Shown one piece after another: positions 13,552 to 20,823 of a DNA stretch of 44,485 bases (position 1 is the first letter of the stretch; the number at the start of each line of letters is the position of its first letter). A program made the translations under genes and the position numbers. The DNA comes from a virus: the IMG/VR virus record IMGVR_UViG_3300028030_000023, positions 1 to 44,485 of that record. One strand, written 5' to 3'. Under the pieces are notes generated by a model. The model saw only the letters and a program-made list of their open reading frames with translations. It made no database searches and was not told where the DNA came from.

Positions 13552-13655
13552 TAGAAAAACAACTTGGAAGTAAAGATAAAATAGTTTTAAAATTACTTGA
13601 TGAGGGTATGAAGTCTAAAGAGATAATTGCATTGAAAGAAGCTGGATTGTTATGA
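13545..13655 (+). CDS. 36-residue HTH-like mini-protein
   Basis: A short gene supported by a strong AAGGAG site at good spacing, overlap with the exonuclease end, and an ATGA overlap with the next gene. The pattern KIVLKLLDEGMKSKEIIALKEAGLL resembles the helix-turn-helix of small regulators (DEGMKSKEI as turn and recognition helix). Too short to classify firmly. Confidence 0.55.
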   Translation: MLVEKQLGSKDKIVLKLLDEGMKSKEIIALKEAGLL

Positions 13656-13912
13656 AAGCTGCATATAAAGAACTGAGAAAAAAGCTGCAAGATAGTTATA
13701 CTCCTGATGGGAGAGACTATCGTGTGAACAGTAGTATAGGTCAATGGGTTAGATACAGTGGCATAAAACCAACACTTAAACATACAAATATTATCTGTAC
13801 AATTTTTGGCTCTGTTCCTTATGTATATCAGCCAAAAGACAGAAAAGTTATACTTGATTATCTTAAAAAACATAAATACAAAGAATTTAAAAATGAAAAG
13901 CTTACTAAATAA
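13652..13912 (+). CDS. Small basic unknown protein
   Basis: An 86-residue Lys-rich protein (YKELRKKLQDSY, GQWVRYSGIKPTLKHTN, DYLKKHKYKEFKNEKL). No family is recognised. ATGA overlap with the previous mini-gene, and its end overlaps the helicase start by 20 bp, so it is probably translated together with them. Nucleic-acid binding is plausible from charge. Confidence 0.65.
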   Translation: MKAAYKELRKKLQDSYTPDGRDYRVNSSIGQWVRYSGIKPTLKHTNIICTIFGSVPYVYQPKDRKVILDYLKKHKYKEFKNEKLTK

Positions 13913-15176
13913 AGCGCAACAGCAAGCCTCTAAAGAGATTACAAAGCGTTTGCAGCAATATGGCATAGCTTGTTTGTGGGGCGAAGCGCGCGCAGGTAAA
14001 AGTAGGGCGTTTCTAAACGCAACAAAAGGATACCGGACGCTTGTAATAACTGAAAAAAGTGCTATAAGTGGTGTGTTGTCAGAAGCTAAAGAGATTGGTG
14101 TTGAGGTCGATTGTATAAATTATCAATCGGTACATAAAATGAACCCCGACGATTATCAGTTGATTGTGTGTGACGAGGCGCATAGATTTATAGCTAAACC
14201 AACCCCAAAGCCATCTGTAACGTGGAAAGAGGTTGTAAAGTTCACTAAAGGTAAATTTTTAATGCTTGCATCAGCGACACCGACTGCTGAGGGTTACGGC
14301 GGTATGTACTATCAGTTAGGTCTGAGTAGTTGGTCTCCATTCAAATTTCCACGTTTTACAAAGTTCTTTGAAGAGTACGGCATCCCATCTAAAATATACA
14401 CAGGTACACGTGAAGTACCTAGTTATAAAAAGACAAAGGTCGATAAGATTAAACGAGATATGCAACACCTTGTAGTCACACTTACACGCAAGGCTGCCGG
14501 GCATAAGCACGAGTCAAAAGATGTGCTACACCACGTTGGTATGAAAAAATGGCAGAAGAAGATTGAAAAGCGTTTAAAAAAAACATTGTTGTATGTTAAA
14601 GATGATTATGTAATACTTGCCAACACACCTGTTAAATTGTTAGGAAAACTTCATCAACTTGCCGGTGGTATAGGGATAAAAGCAGAACCGGAAAGTAAAC
14701 CAAATCCAAACTTTATTAAACTTAAAAAGAAAATTGTCAAAAAGATGAGTGAAAAAGAGCGTGATGAATATGAAGAGTCAAAATATATATTCACTCCAAA
14801 AACGTTAATGTTTGAAAAAACCCCACCAAAAGTAAGTTACATCCATGAGAATTTTGATATTGAGAACACTATCATTTTGAGCTATTACAAGCACGAACAA
14901 GAATATTTAAGTAAAATATTTTCACACACAGGTAGTGTTACTAAATTAAGTACGGGTGTTGATTTGTCACACTACAAAACTATGATAATATATTCTATGG
15001 GTTTTAGCAGTGCTAACTATTTTCAAGTAAAAGCTAGATTGATGAATGTGAAACGAAAAACAAAAATGAGCGTTCACTATTTGCTATCTGGAATTGATGA
15101 ATATGTTTTAGAGGCTGTTAAAGCAAAAGAAAATTTTACATCAAGTTGGTTTAAGAAAAATGTTAATAAAAAATAA
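13893..15176 (+). CDS. SF2 DNA/RNA helicase (DEAH-box type)
   Basis: A 427-residue helicase. Motif I GEARAGKS (30-37), motif II DEAH (94-97) and motif III SATP (127-130) are clear. The C-terminal RecA-like domain is recognisable (TIILSYYKHEQEYLSKIF) but motif VI is divergent (QVKARLMNVKRK). Phage SF2 helicases of this type act in replication restart or recombination. The ATG at 13893 (residues MKSLLNKA) is chosen because an upstream in-frame start at 13806 would lie deep within the preceding gene. No strong ribosome binding site precedes it, which fits coupling. It clusters with FEN-type and VRR-NUC nucleases. Confidence 0.85.
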   Translation: MKSLLNKAQQQASKEITKRLQQYGIACLWGEARAGKSRAFLNATKGYRTLVITEKSAISGVLSEAKEIGVEVDCINYQSVHKMNPDDYQLIVCDEAHRFIAKPTPKPSVTWKEVVKFTKGKFLMLASATPTAEGYGGMYYQLGLSSWSPFKFPRFTKFFEEYGIPSKIYTGTREVPSYKKTKVDKIKRDMQHLVVTLTRKAAGHKHESKDVLHHVGMKKWQKKIEKRLKKTLLYVKDDYVILANTPVKLLGKLHQLAGGIGIKAEPESKPNPNFIKLKKKIVKKMSEKERDEYEESKYIFTPKTLMFEKTPPKVSYIHENFDIENTIILSYYKHEQEYLSKIFSHTGSVTKLSTGVDLSHYKTMIIYSMGFSSANYFQVKARLMNVKRKTKMSVHYLLSGIDEYVLEAVKAKENFTSSWFKKNVNKK

Positions 15177-15180
15177 AAAT

Positions 15181-15336
15181 ATGTCAATCCCTATGGATTT
15201 GTATGAGGTGCTTTTAAAGCTTTCAAAATTTCGTGGAGTTACAATTCCAGAACTGTTACGAGAATTTATCGACAATGAAATTGATGAGTTTGAACTTATG
15301 GAGATAGACTTTGAAGAATATACCTCTGGAAAGTAA
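15181..15336 (+). CDS. 51-residue second ribbon-helix-helix-like regulator
   Basis: Short ORF just after the helicase gene. MSIPMDLYEVLLKLSKFRGVT then IPELLREFIDNEI fits the ribbon-helix-helix pattern (strand, helix, turn at RGVT, helix), and an acidic tail follows. An in-frame ATG at 15160 would add seven residues. No strong ribosome binding site; coupling to the helicase is likely. Its end overlaps the VRR-NUC gene. It could be a second regulator of the operator network, but no binding data exist. Confidence 0.55.
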   Translation: MSIPMDLYEVLLKLSKFRGVTIPELLREFIDNEIDEFELMEIDFEEYTSGK

Positions 15337-15598
15337 GATACAAAGTGATATACTAAAATGGCTTAAAAGCCGCCCTAACACATTTACCTACAAACACGAA
15401 CCCGTACCGGCTGGTATCCCTGACATCCATCATATTGAAAACGGCATATCATTTTACTTTGAAGTAAAGCGTACTGCTAAAGATAAACCTAGAGAAATAC
15501 AAAAATTACGTATAAAACAACTCAAAAAAGCTGGGGCTGTTGCTAAGGTTGTGCGCAGTTTGAGAGAAGTTAAGGATATTATCTACAAAAATGTTTAA
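15311..15598 (+). CDS. VRR-NUC domain nuclease (TTG start)
   Basis: A 95-residue, single-domain VRR-NUC protein (PD-(D/E)xK superfamily). Signs: ESKIQSDILKWLK at the N-terminus, GIPDIHHI (catalytic Asp), FEVKR (catalytic Glu and Lys), and QKLRIKQLKKAGAVAKVV. Stand-alone VRR-NUC proteins of phages cut branched or structured DNA and are often encoded beside SF2 helicases, as here. No ATG exists at the start; TTG at 15311 is preceded by GGAG at 8 nt. It overlaps the RHH-like gene by 26 bp. Confidence 0.85.
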   Translation: MKNIPLESKIQSDILKWLKSRPNTFTYKHEPVPAGIPDIHHIENGISFYFEVKRTAKDKPREIQKLRIKQLKKAGAVAKVVRSLREVKDIIYKNV

Positions 15599-15604
15599 CA
15601 TTAA
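15588..15604. promoter_or_regulatory. Operator palindrome AATGTT-W-AACATT, copy 3
   Basis: A 17-bp motif with dyad at 15590-15602, differing from the other two copies only at the centre base. It overlaps the end of the VRR-NUC gene and the TTAAG element of P4, exactly as copy 2 does at P3. Confidence 0.65.
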
Positions 15605-15633
15605 GTTTAACGAAAGGTTTACTACGTTATACT
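15601..15633 (+). promoter_or_regulatory. Phage promoter P4 (TTAAG / AAAGG / TATACT class)
   Basis: TTAAG at 15601, AAAGG at 15613 and TATACT at 15628, the fourth copy with identical spacing. It drives the last plus-strand segment (15663-18071). Confidence 0.8.
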
Positions 15634-15662
15634 TTTTCATCTAAACGAAAAAGGACGACAAA

Positions 15663-15842
15663 ATGTTAACACGTGACGAACGAGAAGACATAGAGGTTAT
15701 GGAAATGATAAACACTTTAAAATTAGTGTTTATTTTTTTATTAGGTATGGCTATAGGTGGTTCAATAATGGGGACTATGTATAAAGATAAAGTTGATGGT
15801 TACGAACAAGCCATTGAAAAATATAATGTGAGTATCCGATGA
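15663..15842 (+). CDS. 59-residue single-pass membrane protein
   Basis: First gene after P4, with AAAGGACG as ribosome binding site. A charged N-terminus (TRDEREDIEVMEM) is followed by one hydrophobic segment at about 19-38 (LKLVFIFLLGMAIGGSIMG) and a charged C-terminus. The GxxxG-like glycines could allow helix packing. The stop overlaps the next ATG. No family is recognised; its position away from the tail genes argues against a holin. Confidence 0.65.
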   Translation: MLTRDEREDIEVMEMINTLKLVFIFLLGMAIGGSIMGTMYKDKVDGYEQAIEKYNVSIR

Positions 15843-16006
15843 AAGATATAATTGAAACACGCAAAGACCTTATCGCGTTTAAGCGTAAAACAACAATGGC
15901 AATAAACGCCGGAGTTGATGCGTTTTTATTTAAAGGGCGAACTGTGCTTGTGTCTTATGCTAAATTGAAGATACAAGTCGCTGAAGATAGATTAAAGGAT
16001 AACTGA
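15839..16006 (+). CDS. 55-residue basic unknown protein
   Basis: Supported by ATGA overlap with the upstream gene and TGATG overlap with the downstream one. Helix-rich and basic (RKDLIAFKRKTTMAINAG). No family is recognised. Confidence 0.6.
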   Translation: MKDIIETRKDLIAFKRKTTMAINAGVDAFLFKGRTVLVSYAKLKIQVAEDRLKDN

Positions 16007-16326
16007 TGCAACATTTACCTATAGTTGAATTTACAGAACATAAAACTAATTATGGTATTGCGTTACGTGCAACACTCGAAATAGCTCATCAGATTACGAT
16101 GCCTATTCATGAAAGTAGTATTGACCATCGCAAACGAAGTGAAGTATACCTGCTAGATGCAATAAAAGAAGATTGGGTACGATTACGTGGGCGTTACAAG
16201 TTGATTGAAGCTATTAAAAAGTTAGAAGCCTATTCGGATGACGGAGGGATTGCGTTAAATGTTTTAAAAGAACTTTTAAAAGAGTTAGACGAACCTCAAT
16301 TCATTACAAAAGGAGAAAAACGATGA
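16006..16326 (+). CDS. Unknown protein
   Basis: A 106-residue, mainly helical protein (ALRATLEIAHQIT, YLLDAIKEDWVRLRGRYKLIEAIKKLEAY, ALNVLKELLKEL). AAAGGAT precedes the ATG by about 8 nt. It overlaps the MazG-like gene by 4 bp, so a role in nucleotide metabolism is conceivable only from position. Confidence 0.65.
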   Translation: MQHLPIVEFTEHKTNYGIALRATLEIAHQITMPIHESSIDHRKRSEVYLLDAIKEDWVRLRGRYKLIEAIKKLEAYSDDGGIALNVLKELLKELDEPQFITKGEKR

Positions 16327-16919
16327 ATACAAAAGAATTAAATGAACGTTTAGAAGTGTGGGCAGCCGAGCGAAGTATTAGCTTACAAACCCCTAGTATT
16401 ATTGATTATGTTGCGAACATAACTGAAGAGAATGGTGAATGGTTAGCTGGATGTAAAGCTAATGACCAAACTGAAATGATTGATGCTGTGGCTGACAAGT
16501 TCATTTTTACTAATGTCGAACTGTTGAAATTCACTTATAATATTAACGACCAAATTTTCTTTACAAATGATTTAGCTTATATCAAAGCTGCATTACAAAC
16601 TGAAGTGCTCAGTAGAAACGAGTTTAATCTTTTGATTGTAAATAACTTAGGAATATTGACAAATCTTAACGAACAAGTCGATGGTGACATTTTCATAGGT
16701 GTTATGAAAGCTATAAACCGTAAATGTGTAACTCAGATGATTGCAATGGGTTATGACCACCGTAAAGTTTTTGATGAGGTTTTAAAAGTGATTGAAAGTC
16801 GTGTTGGAGCGTGGTCGGATGTACACGGAAAATGGATGAAAGATACTTCACCGGAAGCACAAACACATTGGCACACACCTGATTATTCAAAATGTAAACT
16901 TAAAGGAGTATTGTTATAA
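16323..16919 (+). CDS. MazG-like NTP pyrophosphohydrolase
   Basis: A 198-residue all-alpha NTP pyrophosphatase. The metal-binding pattern is E36xxE39 (EENGEW), then E51xxD54 and D58 (EMIDAVADKF). The C-terminal part (SDVHGKWMKDTSPEAQTHWHTPDYSKCK) resembles the tail of phage MazG/HisE-like proteins. Such enzymes hydrolyse (d)NTPs or alarmones and may keep the nucleotide pool or host stress signalling in a phage-friendly state. A strong AAAGGAG site precedes ATG 16323. It lies near the ThyX-like gene, which together with the dNMP kinase suggests tuned nucleotide metabolism. Confidence 0.7.
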   Translation: MNTKELNERLEVWAAERSISLQTPSIIDYVANITEENGEWLAGCKANDQTEMIDAVADKFIFTNVELLKFTYNINDQIFFTNDLAYIKAALQTEVLSRNEFNLLIVNNLGILTNLNEQVDGDIFIGVMKAINRKCVTQMIAMGYDHRKVFDEVLKVIESRVGAWSDVHGKWMKDTSPEAQTHWHTPDYSKCKLKGVLL

Positions 16920-17059
16920 TGGCTGAACTTGAAATTAGATATAATAGTAATGGCAAATACACATTAGTTATTAACGGTAAGGTTATTGGTGATAAATATA
17001 CCAAAGCCTCTAAAGCTGCTGAAAAGGCAGCTAAATATTTGAAAGGTCAAAACTTATGA
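16919..17059 (+). CDS. 46-residue unknown protein
   Basis: Well packed: its ATG shares a base with the preceding TAA and its stop overlaps the next ATG. Two beta strands (LEIRYNSNGKYTLVINGKVIG) are followed by a basic helix (TKASKAAEKAAKYLKG). AAAGGAG lies 9 nt upstream. Possible nucleic-acid binding from the helix charge; no family. Confidence 0.6.
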   Translation: MAELEIRYNSNGKYTLVINGKVIGDKYTKASKAAEKAAKYLKGQNL

Positions 17060-17229
17060 ATAAAGATATAAAATTGAATATTGTTGTAAAACAAGATACC
17101 CAAAAGGATATTAAAATTGCCCACGTAAAATCGTACTATTTTGATAAACAATATTTAGTTGTAACAACAGTTGATGGTTTAAAACAATGGTTTAAAACCT
17201 CTACAGTATTAGAAATTCAGGAGAGTTGA
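17056..17229 (+). CDS. 57-residue unknown protein
   Basis: ATGA overlap at its start, and its stop lies one base before the ThyX-like ATG. Predicted beta-rich (IKLNIVVKQD, KSYYFDKQYLVVTTVDGLKQWFKT), like a small barrel. The last codons contain CAGGAGAG, which serves as ribosome binding site for the next gene. Confidence 0.6.
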   Translation: MNKDIKLNIVVKQDTQKDIKIAHVKSYYFDKQYLVVTTVDGLKQWFKTSTVLEIQES

Positions 17230-17230
17230 A

Positions 17231-17986
17231 ATGAATATTTCAGAATTAAAACCTAGAAGTACATCACAGGCTGATTTGGAAGTTTACATTGCTCATTGTA
17301 GCAGTGTTGTTCGTGATAAATCACCAAAAAGTGCTCAAAAGTTATTTAAAAGACTTCTAACAGAGTCTTATGGCGGGACGGCTAGTCGTGTGCTAGAATT
17401 TATCCCTTGCACTATTGACAAAATTGATTTAACACACAGTCAATTTTTTGGTTTTGTACAAGATAAAAAATATTACACAAATGCACGCGAACTTTTAAAT
17501 TGGGGATGGAGTCTCAAAGATGTTTTAAAGACAGTTGACTTTACTCATTACAAAGTTTTTAAATGCGAAACACCGTATTTTATGTATGGTCAAATCTCAA
17601 CACATACACAACTCACAACTGTATCACATTCACAGCGCTTTGCAAACTGTGATAGAGGTTATTGGAAACCGGATGAGGTTAAAATGACTCAAAAAGAGTG
17701 GGATGAATATGTGCCTACACATTCACCTATTCATTTACAGTCGCTTATGAAAGATGGTTACGGTATCACCCGTAAAGAAGTTTGGAATAGAGGTATTGAT
17801 ATGCTGCAAAATCGTGTCTTTACTATTGGGGGATATACTAATAATCCTAATGCGTGGGAACACTTTATTAAACAACGTACTGATAAACATACGCAGTTAG
17901 AAACACGTGAGTTTGTTAAAGATTTACGTCAAGAGTTGTTTCCGAATTTATATGAAAAACCACCGTCGGAGGAAAACAATGATTGA
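17231..17986 (+). CDS. Divergent flavin-dependent thymidylate synthase (ThyX-like)
   Basis: A 251-residue protein with the overall ThyX plan: dUMP to dTMP conversion using FAD and NADPH. The C-terminal stretch (WEHFIKQRTDKHTQLETREFVKDLRQEL) matches the ThyX pattern with the conserved Gln-x-Glu-x-Arg arrangement. The ThyX signature RHRxxSxNxxSxR is replaced by THTQLTTVSHSQR (about 124-136): spacing, central His, second Ser and last Arg are kept, but both Arg of RHR are Thr and the Asn is Val. These Arg residues normally contact FAD or substrate, so the activity may differ. A hydroxymethylating or other pyrimidine-modifying role is possible. Confidence 0.65.
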   Translation: MNISELKPRSTSQADLEVYIAHCSSVVRDKSPKSAQKLFKRLLTESYGGTASRVLEFIPCTIDKIDLTHSQFFGFVQDKKYYTNARELLNWGWSLKDVLKTVDFTHYKVFKCETPYFMYGQISTHTQLTTVSHSQRFANCDRGYWKPDEVKMTQKEWDEYVPTHSPIHLQSLMKDGYGITRKEVWNRGIDMLQNRVFTIGGYTNNPNAWEHFIKQRTDKHTQLETREFVKDLRQELFPNLYEKPPSEENND

Positions 17987-18071
17987 TTTAATAAAGAAAA
18001 TTATCGCTGAGGTTATGTCCGGCGATAGACTTCGCTATTTCACTAGAGATAGACGTATAAACAAACGCTAG
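17979..18071 (+). CDS. 30-residue basic mini-protein (possible)
   Basis: Last ORF of the plus block. GGAGG lies 7 nt before the ATG and the start overlaps the ThyX-like end by 8 bp. An amphipathic start (MIDLIKKIIAEVM) is followed by an Arg-rich end (RLRYFTRDRRINKR). The terminator begins at its stop codon. Real translation is plausible; function unknown. Confidence 0.45.
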   Translation: MIDLIKKIIAEVMSGDRLRYFTRDRRINKR

Positions 18072-18088
18072 AGCCCATACGGGCTTTT
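18072..18088 (+). terminator. Rho-independent terminator ending the plus-strand block
   Basis: AGCCC-ATAC-GGGCT (18072-18085) is followed by TTTT. It lies exactly between the convergent plus and minus blocks and overlaps the stop region of both last genes. The stem is short but the loop and U-run are ideal. Confidence 0.7.
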
Positions 18089-18725
18089 AGCTATTTTGAA
18101 ACTTCCTGCTCATACTCTTATCCATAAACCAAAAGCCAATTACAGTTGATGTTGTGAATGTTAAAAGTTTTATCATATCTTGTATAATATGATATAAATC
18201 TTCAGATGATAATTGTAAACCCATCTGTTGATACATAGTGAAAGCATAATATGTAACATACATTGAAAATCCAACTGACCCGTAAGTTATCACAGGGCGC
18301 ACCAAAGTTCTTAAAATATCTACAAAGCCTTGTAATGTGATTATCAATAAACCTATAGGAATTGCAAAATATGATTTCCAACCATGTGATTTAAAAAGCA
18401 TTTTTTCTAAGAATGATGACTCGATTGTATTTTTTGACAACCGTTCAATCGCTTGATTACGACCCGCAGTTTCAGCCAACTCAATTTGACCCTCTGTTGC
18501 AATTTTAGTTTTACGAATATTTGCTTCAACTTCACGAACTGCTGCATCGGTTTCAGCTTTTATCATTTCAACTTCGTGTTTTTGTTTAGACTTTAACTCA
18601 GCTAATCGAAATTGTCTTTCAGCTTTATCGTCACTGTACTTTAACCAAGCTGTGCCAAGACCGCCAAGTATGCCGAATAAACCACCGCTTAGTCCTCCGC
18701 CTAAAAAATTAAGTATCGTTTCCAT
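18087..18725 (-). CDS. Membrane protein with coiled coil, possible holin or lysis protein
   Basis: A 212-residue protein. Residues 1-28 are Gly-rich and hydrophobic (LNFLGGGLSGGLFGILGGLGTAWL). Residues about 30-100 are a charged coiled coil (ERQFRLAELKSKQKHEVEMI). Then two or three transmembrane segments follow (about 118-135 FAIPIGLLIITLQGFV, 145-165, and 185-202 LLTFTTSTVIGFWFM). This topology, as the last late gene beside the DUF5675 gene, suggests a holin-like or other envelope function, but classical holins are smaller. AAGGAG precedes ATG 18725. It overlaps the upstream gene by 17 bp. Confidence 0.65.
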   Translation of the reverse strand: METILNFLGGGLSGGLFGILGGLGTAWLKYSDDKAERQFRLAELKSKQKHEVEMIKAETDAAVREVEANIRKTKIATEGQIELAETAGRNQAIERLSKNTIESSFLEKMLFKSHGWKSYFAIPIGLLIITLQGFVDILRTLVRPVITYGSVGFSMYVTYYAFTMYQQMGLQLSSEDLYHIIQDMIKLLTFTTSTVIGFWFMDKSMSRKFQNS

Positions 18726-19146
18726 AGAAACTCCTTATATGTAATTGAAATTCACGACCATCCATAAACGTCATAAACTCACGAACAGCCGTACGACTAT
18801 TTAAAATGACCTTTTGGTCTCCCAGATAGCCTTTATGTAAACCAAGTCCAATACACCCGTTAAAGTTACTTTTATAACCTTTTTCTACATCACCCGCAAA
18901 ATTACCGGAGTGTATTAATATATATGAGCGACCTTTTACATTTGTGACATTATATAGAAAGCGTTTAAAGTGATGTGAATAGAAAAGTTTACAAGTATAA
19001 TCACCATTTGGTATGCAGCTTATGTTTCTCTGATTTTCTTTGTTCGGCAGTTCTATACTATGACAAAAGGTATTATCATATACAAAGTATCCAAATGTAC
19101 CTTGTTCTGAAGTTTCATATCTATACAGATAGCTATGTAATGTCAT
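18709..19146 (-). CDS. DUF5675 family protein, possible cell-wall enzyme
   Basis: A 145-residue protein matching DUF5675: SIELPNKENQRNISCIPNG, then YILIHSGNFAGD and FNGCIGLG. The IHxGN...GCIxxG arrangement recalls the His/Cys active site of L,D-transpeptidase-like folds, so a peptidoglycan role (lysis) is possible but unproven. No other endolysin candidate is recognised in the window, which increases interest in this gene. ATG 19146 is used; a TTG at 19152 is an alternative. It overlaps the tail gene upstream by 14 bp. Confidence 0.7.
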   Translation of the reverse strand: MTLHSYLYRYETSEQGTFGYFVYDNTFCHSIELPNKENQRNISCIPNGDYTCKLFYSHHFKRFLYNVTNVKGRSYILIHSGNFAGDVEKGYKSNFNGCIGLGLHKGYLGDQKVILNSRTAVREFMTFMDGREFQLHIRSFYGNDT

Positions 19147-19435
19147 CTTCAAGTAGCATCGTTCCGCGTAAATGCGTACTTATGATGCCTCCAATTTCTC
19201 TTTGTATGTCAAATTGATATTTACCAGCAACTTGAAAATCCTCAGCTGCCGGATAAAATTCAACCTCACCTTTATTTTGCGTTAATGTTCCATTTATAGA
19301 GCGCTTAGCTTCACTATTTGATTTGTAACTAAATGTCATAATGCTACCTGTGAGGTCTATTAACTTTCCATTTACTTTTATCGTCGCTGTAATGGGATAG
19401 TTATCACCACGAACTCTTGAAAATGTTACTGACAT
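19133..19435 (-). CDS. Small beta-sandwich tail-associated protein (BppU N-domain-like)
   Basis: A 100-residue protein of the type VTFSRVRGDNYPITATIKVNGKLIDLTGS..FSYKS...GEVEFYPAAEDFQVAGKYQFDIQRE, the repeating-strand pattern of small phage tail or baseplate immunoglobulin-like proteins (resembles the BppU N-terminal domain). GGAG precedes ATG 19435. It overlaps both neighbours by about 10-14 bp. Probably decorates the tail tip or fibres. Confidence 0.65.
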   Translation of the reverse strand: MSVTFSRVRGDNYPITATIKVNGKLIDLTGSIMTFSYKSNSEAKRSINGTLTQNKGEVEFYPAAEDFQVAGKYQFDIQREIGGIISTHLRGTMLLEDDIT

Positions 19436-19710
19436 AATGTAGCTCCTAATTTGGTATCTTTTAAATCAGCGCTTAGAATTAAAACCGGAATATCACCATC
19501 CAAGTTATTTTGTGTTAAGTCTAACGATATTGAAATTATATCTAAATTTGCCTGTAAATTATAATCACTTATCTCTGTTACAAAACTGTCGGTCGGTTTA
19601 AATACAATTTCACCACTCGGCGAACTCTCCTTAGGATGTAGTAGTAATTCCCTAATAGTTCCTGATGTCAATGAAGAGTTCGCAAGTATTTGTTCACCGA
19701 ATGTTGCCAT
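19426..19710 (-). CDS. Unknown tail-region protein
   Basis: A 94-residue protein with a short helix (FGEQILANSSLTSGTIRELLLHP) and then beta-rich sequence (EIVFKPTDSFVTEISD, LDIISISLDLTQNNLDGDIPVLILSADL). No family is recognised. AGGAATTG precedes ATG 19710, and it overlaps the next gene by 10 bp. Its position among tip genes suggests a structural role. Confidence 0.6.
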   Translation of the reverse strand: MATFGEQILANSSLTSGTIRELLLHPKESSPSGEIVFKPTDSFVTEISDYNLQANLDIISISLDLTQNNLDGDIPVLILSADLKDTKLGATLCQ

Positions 19711-19711
19711 C

Positions 19712-20821
19712 TTACAATTCCTTATTGATTATCTGTGTAGGTATATCGTCTTGAATAGTCAATGTCTTACCTACCAAGTTTGGTTGTGTAGCTCCATTCT
19801 CAACCGTGTATTTAAAACTACCTCTTGCTGTGATAGGGTCTCCCGTACAAGTAGCATCAACAACAAAATGACCGCTCTCGAAATCAAGACTCGCCATATC
19901 ATCGCCTTTTCTGTTTATAACTCTAAGTCCACCCATAAAACCACGAACAATGGCAGACTGACCTGTATTGCCAAAATCAACCTTAGCTGTATCTGTTCCT
20001 GCAACCAAAGAGTAGCATTGAATAAAAGAGGCTTGTGAACCGCCAGCAAGCTGTACTACTTTTTCGGTTAATCCACAGTCTATCATATACCCATTAAAAT
20101 ACTCTATCCCGTCAATCACACAGCGTATTAAAGCAGTATTGTTATCAAGTAGCCCTGTTATCGTAGCAGTATAAATTTCTGCATCTGTTGTGTCAGCTCC
20201 ATCTTCAATAGTGATATGTGTCAATAGAGGGTTAAGACCTTTGATGATTATCTTAGAAATATCATCTCCTGCTCCGAATGTTATGTCTCCTGAAACAGAC
20301 AATTCGTTTATCCCTAGCTTTTGCATTAGAATACGAGCATCTTGAATGTTATTAACGGGCTTACCTACTGTTCCGATAGGCGTTGATACACCTGCCTGAC
20401 CGTTGATTGGGTCTAATGTAACATAGCCTTGATATGCACTTGCCAGAAGCGTAGATAAATCTTGAAGTCCCGCCGAGTTATTTGGTGTAGGAATACCATT
20501 CGTGATAAGAGTGTTGTTATGAACATTAGTATTTGCTCCGTCAAATAGTGCTGAGTATCTTTCCGCAGTATCTTCGAGTTTGAGCTTGTAGTCATTTATC
20601 ATTAAAACAACTCTACCTAGAATTACATCCCCCGTATCGACAGGGGAATAGTATTTTATAATCGGTGGGTATGACAAGCCCTCATCTGGGTCAGCTTCCA
20701 ATGCACGGCATTTTCTTCTAAACTCATCCATATCTAGCTTGTATCTGTTTGGAGACAAATAAACCAAATCTGCACGTGGTATCGAAACGATACGTGCTTC
20801 CCAATCCACCGAATAAGCCAT
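19712..20821 (-). CDS. Tail tip/fibre protein with possible beta-helix
   Basis: A 369-residue protein. The N-terminal 90 residues (WEARIVSIPRADLVYLSPNRYKLDMDEFRRK ... PPIIKYYSPVDTGDVILGRVVLMI) look like a virion-attachment domain. The rest has short recurrent strands with turn residues (SVSGDITFGAGDDISKIIIKGL, HITIEDGADTTDAEIYTATITGL, ALIRCVIDGIEYFNGYMI), a beta-helix-like pattern common in receptor-binding or spike proteins. No enzyme motif is seen. 2-bp gaps to both neighbours. Confidence 0.6.
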   Translation of the reverse strand: MAYSVDWEARIVSIPRADLVYLSPNRYKLDMDEFRRKCRALEADPDEGLSYPPIIKYYSPVDTGDVILGRVVLMINDYKLKLEDTAERYSALFDGANTNVHNNTLITNGIPTPNNSAGLQDLSTLLASAYQGYVTLDPINGQAGVSTPIGTVGKPVNNIQDARILMQKLGINELSVSGDITFGAGDDISKIIIKGLNPLLTHITIEDGADTTDAEIYTATITGLLDNNTALIRCVIDGIEYFNGYMIDCGLTEKVVQLAGGSQASFIQCYSLVAGTDTAKVDFGNTGQSAIVRGFMGGLRVINRKGDDMASLDFESGHFVVDATCTGDPITARGSFKYTVENGATQPNLVGKTLTIQDDIPTQIINKEL

Positions 20822-20823
20822 TT

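Noticed and set aside
13806-13892. Longer helicase N-terminus (ATG at 13806)
   Set aside because: It would overlap the preceding 86-residue gene by over 100 bp and adds sequence unlike helicase N-termini; ATG 13893 gives a normal P-loop position.
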